From the NCBI GenBank assembly GCA_964438205.1, contig CAYTJQ010000064.1, positions 1 through 17,368 on the forward strand: a stretch of DNA of 17,368 nucleotides, read 5' to 3'. The first letter of the stretch is position 1; every line of letters begins with the position of its first letter. The notes under the pieces are model-generated. The model was not told where the DNA came from, did no database searches, and was given only the letters and a program-made list of their open reading frames with translations. Positions 1 to 6,614 of this stretch are shown here, piece by piece. The position numbers and the translations under genes are program-made. Source of the stretch: Pseudohaliea sp964438205. GTDB taxonomy: Bacteria > Pseudomonadota > Gammaproteobacteria > Pseudomonadales > Halieaceae.

Positions 1-71
1 GCTACTACTTCATCGCCAGTTTCATCGGCGAGCACATCGCCTTTCACGCAGAGCGGCTCGCAGCCGCCTAG
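1..71 (+). CDS. C-terminal end of an unidentified protein (partial)
   Basis: An open frame runs in from the left edge (codons begin at base 3) and ends with TAG at 69-71. It encodes the tail YYFIASFIGEHIAFHAERLAAA. The frame stays open for 22 codons. Its stop lies only 9 bases from the stop of the convergent hydrolase gene, as expected for a real gene end in such compact DNA. The residue pattern (aromatic and hydrophobic, then an Ala-rich helix) is too short to assign to a family. I do not recognise it. Confidence 0.55.
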   Translation, partial: YYFIASFIGEHIAFHAERLAAA

Positions 72-80
72 GCGTGGGCG

Positions 81-899
81 CTACTGGCAGGCGGGATAGA
101 GCAGCCAGGCCCACTCGCGCGGGCGGAACGGCTGCCAGTCGTCGGCCGGCTGGGCCAGTCGTTCGGCGACGAGGAACCAGATCGCCGGGTTCAGGGTCAT
201 GCCGCAGTGGCTGCCGCGCACCTGGATGCTCTGCGTCTGCGGGTGCGCCGCCTCCGCCGCCTGACGCGCCGTGCGCCAATTGCAGATACCGTCTCCCTTG
301 GAGTAGATCGCCGTCGTCGGCACGGGCGGCGCCGTCGGCAGCACGGTTTCCGGGATCGGCAGGTCGTCGCGGGGGTTCAGGCTCGCGAAGAGTCGCGCCG
401 GGTAGGAGCCGGTCCAGCGCCCTTCACCGAAGGGGCTGCCGAGGGAGATCACCTGGCGCACGCGCGCCGGCAGCTCCCGTGCCAGTTCGCGGGCGAAGAT
501 GCCGCCGAGGCTGTGGCCGACCAGCGAGATGGGGCCGCCGTAGCGCGCGGAAAGGAACTCGACCCGGTCGACCAGCGCCTCGAGGACCCCCTCCCGGGGC
601 CCGAGATTGCGGCCCTGGGCCCAGCCGTGCACCGCGTAGCCCTGGCGGGTGAGGTAGCGGCGGAAGGCCGCGTTGTAGCCATCGGAACCGAGGAAACCGG
701 GCAGGATCATCACCGGGTGGCCGTCGCCGGTCGGCGCGCTCGCGAGCAGCCCGCTGGCCAGGCGCAGCGAGAACACCTCGAGCACCACGCGGTGCGCCTC
801 GGTGAGCGCCAGCAGCGGGTGTGGCGGCGGGACGTTGCTGTCGACCGGTGGCCGGGACCGGTCCTCGACCGGTTCGGCCCGGGCAAGCGCCTGGTTCAG
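81..899 (-). CDS. Lipase-like alpha/beta hydrolase
   Basis: This is a probable serine esterase or lipase of the alpha/beta-hydrolase fold; its substrate is unknown. Numbered from the start chosen here, residues about 63-70 (VMILPGFLG) form the first strand and oxyanion-hole loop. GHSLGG places the nucleophile at Ser130. A later GDG (in SKGDGICNW) and GSHCGM supply plausible Asp and His of the triad. No signal peptide is evident. The frame stays open to a GTG at 1013, but that start has no ribosome binding site and would put a strong hairpin inside the gene. The only good Shine-Dalgarno (AGGAGG, 905-910) is followed six bases later by an in-frame CTG at 899. I therefore chose this rare start; a GTG near 788 would cut into the conserved fold. 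The gene follows pspC on the same strand and may or may not share its transcript. Confidence 0.8.
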   Translation of the reverse strand: MNQALARAEPVEDRSRPPVDSNVPPPHPLLALTEAHRVVLEVFSLRLASGLLASAPTGDGHPVMILPGFLGSDGYNAAFRRYLTRQGYAVHGWAQGRNLGPREGVLEALVDRVEFLSARYGGPISLVGHSLGGIFARELARELPARVRQVISLGSPFGEGRWTGSYPARLFASLNPRDDLPIPETVLPTAPPVPTTAIYSKGDGICNWRTARQAAEAAHPQTQSIQVRGSHCGMTLNPAIWFLVAERLAQPADDWQPFRPREWAWLLYPACQ

Positions 900-951
900 C
901 CTGGACCTCCTGCACGGGGTGCGGGGCGCTTCTTGCGGGAAGCGGAATAGC

Positions 952-957
952 TTTATA
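952..957 (-). promoter_or_regulatory. Possible -10 box upstream of the hydrolase gene
   Basis: The minus strand reads TATAAA here, five of six matches to the sigma-70 -10 consensus, in an AT-richer patch between the hairpin and the AGGAGG of the hydrolase. No convincing -35 box lies 16-18 bases upstream, so the promoter would be weak or activator-dependent. It would allow hydrolase expression independent of the psp operon. Confidence 0.3.
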
Positions 958-975
958 AGCAGCGAGCATAACGCA

Positions 976-1005
976 CGCCGGCCGCCCCGGAAAGGGCGGC
1001 CGGCG
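976..1005 (-). terminator. Perfect 12-bp hairpin after pspC
   Basis: CGCCGGCCGCCC (976-987) and GGGCGGCCGGCG (994-1005) are exact reverse complements separated by a six-base loop. The hairpin begins about 38 bases past the pspC stop, where an operon terminator would lie. There is no T-run after it on the minus strand. It is therefore either a non-canonical terminator, an attenuator, or a 3'-end protecting stem. Confidence 0.45.
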
Positions 1006-1043
1006 CAGGGCACGCGACCGGCTGCGGGCCCGGCGGAGCGGCC

Positions 1044-1514
1044 TCAGAGGCGGGAAAAGGCCCTGTTCAGCTGGTAGCGCCGGGAGGTGACGTAGCGCTC
1101 CATGGCCTCGACCCGGCGCAGGGCCGCATCGAGCCGTTCCTGGGCGCGCTCGAGTCGCACACTCGCGCTCTCGCTGTAGCGGAACGGATGCTGCGGGCGG
1201 TAGTCGTGGCGGCGCTCGTCGTATTCCATCGGGCGCTGGGGCGACGGCTCAACCACACCCTCATTCGGGCCGGCGCCGCGCGGCCGCGGCGCCAGCAGCA
1301 GCCAGCCGGCCAGGTAGGCCCAGAGCGCCAGCGTGCCGGTGAACAGGAACGCGGCGATGAACAGCAGGCGCACCACCCAGTGGGCGACGTCCCAGTAGTC
1401 GGCGATGCCCGCGCAGACGCCGGCCACGCGACTGCGGCGGGTATTGCGGTAAAGGTCCATGCCCCAGCCTGCGCGTTTGCGCGCAGCGAAGCTGCGTGGG
1501 TCCCTGTGGCTCAT
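1044..1514 (-). CDS. pspC: Phage shock protein C (inner-membrane PspC-domain protein)
   Basis: PspC is an inner-membrane sensor. With PspB it recruits PspA to stressed membranes and so frees PspF. The 156 residues contain the PspC domain: LYRNTRRSRVAGVCAGIADYWDV (about 21-43, split by the characteristic GVCAGIA), then membrane-spanning helices at about 46-76. The C-terminal helix ends with MERYVTS...L...F..L (about 137-156), nearly the same as the end of E. coli PspC. It is longer than the roughly 119 residues of the E. coli protein, by an N-terminal extension and a charged insert at about 78-112. The chosen ATG overlaps the pspB stop (ATGA), implying coupled translation. A second ATG at codon 19 sits directly before the domain and is possible. 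No pspD follows. Confidence 0.95.
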   Translation of the reverse strand: MSHRDPRSFAARKRAGWGMDLYRNTRRSRVAGVCAGIADYWDVAHWVVRLLFIAAFLFTGTLALWAYLAGWLLLAPRPRGAGPNEGVVEPSPQRPMEYDERRHDYRPQHPFRYSESASVRLERAQERLDAALRRVEAMERYVTSRRYQLNRAFSRL

Positions 1515-1774
1515 GATGAGGCCTCCTCGCTGCGACCGCGACCGTCCTGCTGCCGCCAGTCAGGGTGTTCGTCGTCCAGGATCGATTCCAGGGTCCCGAT
1601 CCGCTCCGTCAGCCGGTCCACGGTCACCAGCATGTCCTCGATCCGCTGCCGGTCCTCCTCGTTGAGGCTCCGGCTGGAGCGGTTGACGCTACGGTAGTGC
1701 ATGACGATCCAGATCGGCGCCACCACCACCATGAACAGCACGGTGGGGACGAATAGGAATTCCCAGTAGTCCAT
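1511..1774 (-). CDS. pspB: Phage shock protein B
   Basis: PspB is a small inner-membrane protein that works with PspC to signal envelope stress to the PspA-PspF pair. The 87 residues have one N-terminal transmembrane helix (about 5-26) ending in PIWIVMHY. A cytoplasmic coiled segment follows, with RIGTLESILDDEHPDWR (about 59-73). This matches the E. coli PspB pattern of membrane helix, HY and then ALESILDAEHPNWR. A 14-residue polar tail extends past the usual end. The start is supported by AGGA seven bases upstream. It lies 47 bases after pspA and overlaps pspC by four bases. Confidence 0.96.
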   Translation of the reverse strand: MDYWEFLFVPTVLFMVVVAPIWIVMHYRSVNRSSRSLNEEDRQRIEDMLVTVDRLTERIGTLESILDDEHPDWRQQDGRGRSEEASS

Positions 1775-1821
1775 TGATCGATCCTGTGGTCGTGAATGTT
1801 TTCAAGGGTATACCAGCCGGC

Positions 1822-2538
1822 CTAGGCCTTCTGTCCGGTCTCCCCGCTGCCCTGGCCATCGCCGCCCCGGCCCTCGCCGCTGACTTCGCGACGCAGGCGC
1901 GCCAGCTCCTCGTTCAGGCGCTCGTCCTCCTGCAGGGCGTCGATCTCCGCGGCGAGGCCCGGGGAGACGTCCCGGCCCAGGTCCATGACGTCCAGCTGGC
2001 TTTCCAGGTTGTCCATGCGCCGCTCGAAGTGCTCGAAGCGGGTGAAGGCGTCGTCCAGGGCCTCGCGATGCACCTGCCGCTTGACCTGGATGCGCGATTC
2101 TACCGTTGCGTTGCGCATGGCCAGCGTTTTCTGCTTCGCCTTGGCGTCCGAGAGCTTCTGCTGCAACTGGCCGATCTCCACGTTCAGGTGCGCCACGTGC
2201 TCGTCCGTGGCGGCGAGCTCCGCATCGACGGCGCCGATCTCCTCCTCGAGTTCGCGCTTTTCCTGCAGCGCCGCCCGGGCGAGGTCCTCCCGGCCCTTGC
2301 GGATCGCGAGTTTCGCCTTCTCTTCCCAGCCTTCGGCCTCGCCGCGCAGTTGCTCGAGTCGCCGGGCCGCCTGCTTGCGGTCGGCGATGACGCGCGCGGA
2401 GGAACTGCGCACCTCCACCAGCGTGTCCTCCATCTCCTGGATGATGAGCCGGATCATCTTCTCCGGGTCCTCCGCCCGGTCCAGCAGCGAGTTGATGTTG
2501 GAGTTGATGATATCGGTCATGCGGGAAAAAATGCCCAT
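1822..2538 (-). CDS. pspA: Phage shock protein A
   Basis: PspA has a dual role. It inhibits PspF in unstressed cells, and under stress it oligomerises on the inner membrane to limit proton leakage. The 238-residue product begins MGIFSRMTDIINSNINSLLD, the amphipathic membrane-binding helix of PspA/IM30 proteins. AEDPEKMIRLIIQEMEDTLVE (about 22-42, highly conserved) and long coiled-coil helices to about residue 185 follow. A Gly-rich polar tail (about 219-238) extends beyond the 222 residues of E. coli PspA. The start is the ATG at 2538, because AGGAG lies seven bases before it; a GTG two codons upstream is too close to that site. The gene begins two bases after the stop of the small membrane gene upstream. 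Confidence 0.97.
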   Translation of the reverse strand: MGIFSRMTDIINSNINSLLDRAEDPEKMIRLIIQEMEDTLVEVRSSSARVIADRKQAARRLEQLRGEAEGWEEKAKLAIRKGREDLARAALQEKRELEEEIGAVDAELAATDEHVAHLNVEIGQLQQKLSDAKAKQKTLAMRNATVESRIQVKRQVHREALDDAFTRFEHFERRMDNLESQLDVMDLGRDVSPGLAAEIDALQEDERLNEELARLRREVSGEGRGGDGQGSGETGQKA

Positions 2539-2540
2539 GG

Positions 2541-2738
2541 TCACTCTCCTGTGCCTGAACGGGACCCGTTACCGTCGCAGCCATCCCCGGGGGCGCCGAG
2601 GAGATTGATCGCCTCGACCACGACCACCACCTGGAGCAGCGTCAACAGGCCCGCGGCGGGGCCGGTGATGCTGGCAATGGCGGCAGCGATGAGCGCCAGC
2701 GCCAGGTAGATGAGCAGTCGATCGGGGCGTGCCTGCAC
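2541..2738 (-). CDS. Small two-helix membrane protein opening the psp operon
   Basis: I do not recognise this family. The 65-residue product has a short basic N terminus (QARPDR). Two hydrophobic segments follow, at about 8-24 and 27-47, separated by a Gly-Pro turn; the second carries Gln36 and Glu42. The protein ends in a Gly/Ser/Asp-rich polar tail. The gene lies between the probable sigma-54 promoter and pspA, and its TGA is two bases from the pspA ATG with the pspA ribosome site inside it, so translation is probably coupled. I chose the GTG at 2738 because AGAGGA precedes it; an in-frame GTG at 2762 has no ribosome site. It resembles PspD and PspG only in being small and membrane-bound. 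A role in the phage-shock response is inferred from position. Confidence 0.75.
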   Translation of the reverse strand: MQARPDRLLIYLALALIAAAIASITGPAAGLLTLLQVVVVVEAINLLGAPGDGCDGNGSRSGTGE

Positions 2739-2796
2739 GGCCTTGGGTCCTCTCTCACTCACCGGCCGGCGTATCCGACCTGGTCACTCCGGTTAT

Positions 2797-2812
2797 TACA
2801 AGACCGGGGCCA
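2797..2812 (-). promoter_or_regulatory. Probable sigma-54 promoter of the psp operon
   Basis: The minus strand reads TGGCCCCGGTCTTGTA. It aligns with the sigma-54 consensus TGGCACG-N4-TTGCW: the -24 TGGC is intact, the spacing is exact, and the -12 element is TTGTA in place of TTGCA. It faces the small membrane gene and pspA, and initiation would fall near 2786. A sigma-54 promoter is what a PspF-activated operon requires. Confidence 0.7.
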
Positions 2813-2839
2813 GATTGACTTTTATTTATTTATTACAAT

Positions 2840-2867
2840 AGGTTAAGTGCTTTTTATCGAGTAACCT
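2840..2867. repeat. Inverted repeat between pspF and the psp promoter
   Basis: AGGTTA (2840-2845) and TAACCT (2862-2867) are exact reverse complements with a 16-base spacer. The repeat is centred roughly 65-70 bases upstream of the predicted sigma-54 start. It could be an activator or bending-protein site, but no protein can be assigned from sequence alone. Confidence 0.35.
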
Positions 2868-2886
2868 CTGCAAGTTTACCTGCCCA

Positions 2887-2914
2887 TTAAGGGGCCGAAA
2901 GCCTTATTTAAGGC
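2887..2914. promoter_or_regulatory. Candidate PspF upstream activating sites
   Basis: TTAAGG occurs at 2887-2892 and 2908-2913, exactly 21 bases apart (two helical turns). The second copy is half of the palindrome GCCTTA-TT-TAAGGC (2901-2914). The centre is about 110-120 bases upstream of the predicted psp start, a normal distance for enhancer-bound PspF. The same DNA lies upstream of pspF, so it could also mediate autoregulation. Assignment to PspF is inference. Confidence 0.4.
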
Positions 2915-2949
2915 TGGAAGTACCATCCGATTAGGTTTAAAAACCCACT

Positions 2950-4002
2950 ATGAGCGCATCCGACAGCATGATCGGCAACTCCGAGGTCCTCGCCGCGGCC
3001 CTGGACCACCTGTCCCGCCTGGCGCCGGTGAACCGCCCCGTGATCGTGCTCGGCGAGCGCGGCACCGGCAAGGAACTGGCCGCCGAGCGCCTGCATTTTC
3101 TCTCGTCACGCTGGGATGCCCCCTTCATCAAGGTGAACTGTGCGGCCATGGCCGAGTCCCTGCTCGAGTCGGAGCTCTTCGGCCACGAGCCCGGCGCCTT
3201 CACCGGGGCCACCGGTACCCACCGCGGGCGCTTCGAGCGGGCCGACGGCGGCACCCTTTTCCTCGATGAACTCGGCACCACCTCCGCCCGGCTGCAGGAA
3301 AAGCTCCTGCGCCTGGTCGAGTACGGGGAGTTCGAGCGCCTTGGCGGTCAGCGCACGCTGCAGGTGGACGTGCGCGTGGTGGCGGCCACCCACGCAGACC
3401 TGCCCGCCCTCGCCGCCGCCGGCGAATTCCGCCACGACCTGCTGGACCGCCTGGGCTTCGACGTCGTGTACCTGCCCCCGCTGCGCGAAAGGCGGGAGGA
3501 CATCGAGGAACTCGCCGGGCATTTCGCCATCCAGATGAGCGCCGAGCTCGGCTGGGACCTGTTTCCCGGCTTCAGCGGCGAGGCGCTGGCGCGGCTCCGG
3601 GAGCACCCCTGGCCCGGTAACGTGCGGGAGCTGAAAAACGCCGTGGAACGCTCTGTCTACCGCTGGGGGGATCCCTCGGTCCCGGTCGCCGAGGTAGTAC
3701 TGGATCCCTTTGCAGAAGCCCGCCCCGCAGCGCAACCAGCGCCCGCAGCCCTGCTCCCCGGGCACATACCCGCCGACGCGCCCGCTGCCACAGCGGCCGA
3801 AGACGCCGTGGACCCCCCGCTGCGCGAGCGCGTGGAGGCTTATGAGCGCGGCCTCCTCGAGGACGCCCTGGCCCGGCACGGCTATCACCAGAAGCGCACC
3901 GCCGAGGCCCTGGGCCTGTCCTACGACCAGCTCCGCGGGCTGTTGCGCCGCCACGGCTTGCGCTCCAGGCGCCGGCGGCGCGACACTGCTACTGACCCTT
4001 GA
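2950..4002 (+). CDS. pspF: PspF, sigma-54-dependent activator of the phage-shock operon
   Basis: PspF is an AAA+ enhancer-binding protein that remodels sigma-54 RNA polymerase at psp promoters and is held inactive by PspA. Like PspF, this 350-residue protein lacks an N-terminal receiver domain and begins directly with the AAA+ module. It has Walker A GERGTGKE (35-42), the sigma-54-contacting GAFTGA loop (82-87), Walker B TLFLDE (102-107), and the arginine pair in FRHDLLDRL (Arg161, Arg167). Trp55 in LSSRW aligns with the E. coli Trp56 that mediates control by PspA. An Ala/Pro-rich linker (about 255-290) leads to a Fis-type helix-turn-helix (about 313-336) with QKRTAEALGLSYDQLRGLL. The tail is unusually Arg-rich. 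No Shine-Dalgarno sequence is visible before the ATG. The gene is divergent from the psp operon. Confidence 0.97.
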   Translation: MSASDSMIGNSEVLAAALDHLSRLAPVNRPVIVLGERGTGKELAAERLHFLSSRWDAPFIKVNCAAMAESLLESELFGHEPGAFTGATGTHRGRFERADGGTLFLDELGTTSARLQEKLLRLVEYGEFERLGGQRTLQVDVRVVAATHADLPALAAAGEFRHDLLDRLGFDVVYLPPLRERREDIEELAGHFAIQMSAELGWDLFPGFSGEALARLREHPWPGNVRELKNAVERSVYRWGDPSVPVAEVVLDPFAEARPAAQPAPAALLPGHIPADAPAATAAEDAVDPPLRERVEAYERGLLEDALARHGYHQKRTAEALGLSYDQLRGLLRRHGLRSRRRRRDTATDP

Positions 4003-4031
4003 CCGCCAGCCACTGAACCCGGAGCCACACC

Positions 4032-5495
4032 ATGGACCTTTCCCTTAGCGATCCCTCCCTGCTGAAGACCGGCGCTCTCGTCGATGGTACCTGGATCGAG
4101 GCGGACGACGGGGCGCGCCTGCCCGTCAGCAACCCGGCTACCGGCGAGACGGTCGCGGAGGTCGCCAGGGTCGGCGCCGCCGAGACCCGCCGCGCCGTCG
4201 AGGCCGCGGAGCGGGCCATGGCCGACTGGCGCCGGCGCCCCGCGAAGGAGCGGGCGAAGCTGCTCCGGGCATGGTACGACGCGCTCATGGACAACCAGGA
4301 GGACCTCGCCCGCATCATGACCGCCGAGCAGGGCAAGGTGCTGGCCGAGTCCCGCGGCGAAATCGCCTACGGCGCGTCCTACATCGAGTGGTTCGGCGAG
4401 CAGGCCAAGCGCATCGACGGCGCCATCATTCCGGGGCCGGCCGCGGACAAGCGCATCCTCTGCCTGCGCGAACCCGTCGGCGTGGTGGCGGCAATCACGC
4501 CCTGGAACTTCCCCAACGCGATGATCGCGCGGAAGGCGGCCCCGGCCCTCGCCGCCGGCTGCACCGTCGTCATCAAGCCCGCCAGCGAGACCCCCCTGTC
4601 GGCCCTGGCCATGGCGGAACTCGCCCTGCGGGCGGGTATTCCCGCGGGCGCGATCAACGTGGTCGCCGGCAGCTCCTCGGCGATCGGGGGGGAACTCACC
4701 GCCAACCCGACGGTGCGCAAGCTCACCTTCACCGGCTCCACGCCGGTGGGCAAGACGCTCGTCGAACAGTGCGCGAAGACCCTGAAGCGCACCTCCATGG
4801 AGCTCGGCGGCAACGCCCCCTTCATCGTCTTCGACGACGCCGACCTCGACGCCGCGGTGGCCGGCGCCCTGGCCTCGAAGTACCGCAACAGCGGCCAGAC
4901 CTGCGTCTGCACGAATCGCTTCCTCGTGCAGTCAGGGATCCACGACGCCTTCGTGGAAAGGCTGGTGACGGCTACCGCCGACCTCGCGGTGGGCAACGGC
5001 CTCGACGACGGCGTCGCCATCGGCCCGCTGGTGAACAGCCGCGCCGTGGAGGACGTCGACGCCCTCGTGCGCGGCAGTGTCGACGCGGGCGCCACCGTCG
5101 CCCTGGGCGGCGCGCCCCACGACCTCGGTGCCTGCTTCTACCAGCCCACCGTACTCACCGGCGTCACCGCGGGCATGCCCGTGTTCGACAACGAGATCTT
5201 CGGCCCGGTGGCCCCGGTAGTCCGCTTCGAGGATGAGGCGGAGGCCATCGATCTGGCCAATGACACGCCCTTTGGTCTCGCCAGCTACTTTTACACGCGA
5301 GACCTCGGCCGCGCCTGGCGCGTGGCCGAGGGTCTGCAGTACGGCATCGTCGGCATCAACGAGGGTCTCATTTCCAACGAGATGGCGCCCTTCGGCGGTG
5401 TGAAGGAGTCCGGCTCGGGCCGCGAGGGCTCCAGGTACGGCATCGACGATTATACGGAGATCAAGTACGTGCTCATGGGCGGCCTCGGCGCCTGA
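4032..5495 (+). CDS. gabD: NAD(P)+-dependent succinate-semialdehyde dehydrogenase
   Basis: The likely reaction is oxidation of succinate semialdehyde to succinate with NAD(P)+, the last step of 4-aminobutyrate breakdown. The 487-residue length equals that of GabD proteins (about 482). TPWNFP carries the active-site Asn159, MELGGNAPF carries the general base Glu257, and NSGQTCVC carries the catalytic Cys291. A second Cys two residues later (Cys293) is typical of GabD and acts as a redox switch there. FTGST (233-237) belongs to the cofactor fold. The start has GGAG seven bases upstream. The gene lies 29 bases after pspF and 12 before the CNNM gene, so the three may be co-transcribed. No gabT transaminase is in view, so another semialdehyde (for example glutarate semialdehyde) remains possible. 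Confidence 0.88.
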   Translation: MDLSLSDPSLLKTGALVDGTWIEADDGARLPVSNPATGETVAEVARVGAAETRRAVEAAERAMADWRRRPAKERAKLLRAWYDALMDNQEDLARIMTAEQGKVLAESRGEIAYGASYIEWFGEQAKRIDGAIIPGPAADKRILCLREPVGVVAAITPWNFPNAMIARKAAPALAAGCTVVIKPASETPLSALAMAELALRAGIPAGAINVVAGSSSAIGGELTANPTVRKLTFTGSTPVGKTLVEQCAKTLKRTSMELGGNAPFIVFDDADLDAAVAGALASKYRNSGQTCVCTNRFLVQSGIHDAFVERLVTATADLAVGNGLDDGVAIGPLVNSRAVEDVDALVRGSVDAGATVALGGAPHDLGACFYQPTVLTGVTAGMPVFDNEIFGPVAPVVRFEDEAEAIDLANDTPFGLASYFYTRDLGRAWRVAEGLQYGIVGINEGLISNEMAPFGGVKESGSGREGSRYGIDDYTEIKYVLMGGLGA

Positions 5496-5507
5496 GGAGA
5501 CGTCCCC

Positions 5508-6614
5508 GTGCTTTCCCTGCTAGCGGCTTTCTTCGTCATCGCCATCGCCACCTCCTTCCTTTGCTCGCTCTGGGAAGCGGTGCTGCTGTCGATCACCCCG
5601 GCCTACGCCCGGCTGCAGCTTGAGCAGGGCGGGCGCATCGGCGCCCGCCTGGAGCGTTTCAAGCGCAACATCGATCAGCCCCTGGCGGCGATCCTCACCC
5701 TGAACACCATCGCCCATACGGTCGGGGCGATCGGTGTGGGCCAGCAGGCCGCGCTCATCTGGTCGGACGCCAACCCGCTCATCACCTCGCTGCTGGTTCC
5801 GGCGACGATGACCCTGGCGGTGCTCATCCTCTCCGAGATCATTCCCAAGACCCTAGGTGCCAGCTTCTGGCAGCGTCTCGCCCCGTTCACGGTGCGCTCC
5901 CTGGCCTTCATCATCGCGGCCCTCTACCCGCTGGTATGGGCCTGCCAGCTGGTGACCCGGAGCCTGAACCGCAGCGAGTCCGCCTCCGTGCTCACCCGCT
6001 CGGAGTTCCTCGCCCTGGCCGAACTCGGTGCCCGCGAGGGCGTCTTCGCCCGCGGGGAGACGGCGATCATCCGCAACCTGCTGCGCTTCAAGGATGTCAG
6101 CACCCGCAGCGTGATGACGCCCCGCATGGTGGTGCGCACCGCCAGCGAGGACGCCACCGTGGCGGCCTTTCTCGGCGAGAACCCCGGGCTGCGCTTCTCG
6201 CGCATTCCGCTGTACCGGGGCGGCCGGCCGGAAGATATCACCGGCTACGTCCTGCGCAGCGAGGCGCTGGAACGGCAGGCGGCCGGTGAGGGTGATGCAC
6301 ACCTGGGCGCGCTCCTGCGTCCGATCCAGGTGGTCCCCGAACACTGCCCGCTGCCGGAACTGTTCACGAGTTTCCTCGAGAAGCGCGAGCACATTGCCCT
6401 GGTCATGGACGACTATGGCGGCATGGCCGGCATCGTCACCATGGAGGACGTGATCGAGACCCTGCTCGGGCTGGAGATCGTCGACGAGTCGGACGCGGTC
6501 ACGGACATGCAGGCGCTGGCACGCCGCAACTGGGAATCCCGGGCGCGGGCCCGGGGCATCCTCGAGTGGCCGGAGGGGACCGCGGAGCCGCGGCGACCGC
6601 CGCCGCCCGATTGA
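5508..6614 (+). CDS. CNNM/DUF21 membrane protein with paired CBS domains
   Basis: This is an integral membrane protein of the CNNM/CorB-HlyC-type family, members of which are linked to magnesium and cobalt transport. The DUF21 domain covers about residues 1-155, with hydrophobic segments near 1-27, 56-82, 90-112 and 126-150, and the hallmark SEIIPKTLG at 109-117. Two CBS motifs follow (about 200-255 and 265-325), the second ending VMDDYGGMAGIVTMEDVIE. The protein stops near residue 368 after a Pro/Arg-rich tail and lacks the C-terminal CorC_HlyC domain of longer relatives. The start is GTG with GAGGAG eight bases upstream. Its stop directly abuts the convergent glycerol kinase stop. Its substrate cannot be told from sequence. 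Confidence 0.9.
   Translation: MLSLLAAFFVIAIATSFLCSLWEAVLLSITPAYARLQLEQGGRIGARLERFKRNIDQPLAAILTLNTIAHTVGAIGVGQQAALIWSDANPLITSLLVPATMTLAVLILSEIIPKTLGASFWQRLAPFTVRSLAFIIAALYPLVWACQLVTRSLNRSESASVLTRSEFLALAELGAREGVFARGETAIIRNLLRFKDVSTRSVMTPRMVVRTASEDATVAAFLGENPGLRFSRIPLYRGGRPEDITGYVLRSEALERQAAGEGDAHLGALLRPIQVVPEHCPLPELFTSFLEKREHIALVMDDYGGMAGIVTMEDVIETLLGLEIVDESDAVTDMQALARRNWESRARARGILEWPEGTAEPRRPPPPD

Noticed and set aside
2815..2839. TTGACT (2815-2820) and TACAAT (2834-2839) as a sigma-70 promoter for pspF
   Set aside because: Both boxes look good but the spacing is 13 bases, too short for sigma-70. The TTGACT also borders the sigma-54 promoter of the other strand. Not called.
4271..5236. Alternative-frame open reading frame inside gabD
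   Set aside because: It lies wholly inside the gabD gene, which shows complete ALDH motifs. Its product is an Arg-rich shadow.
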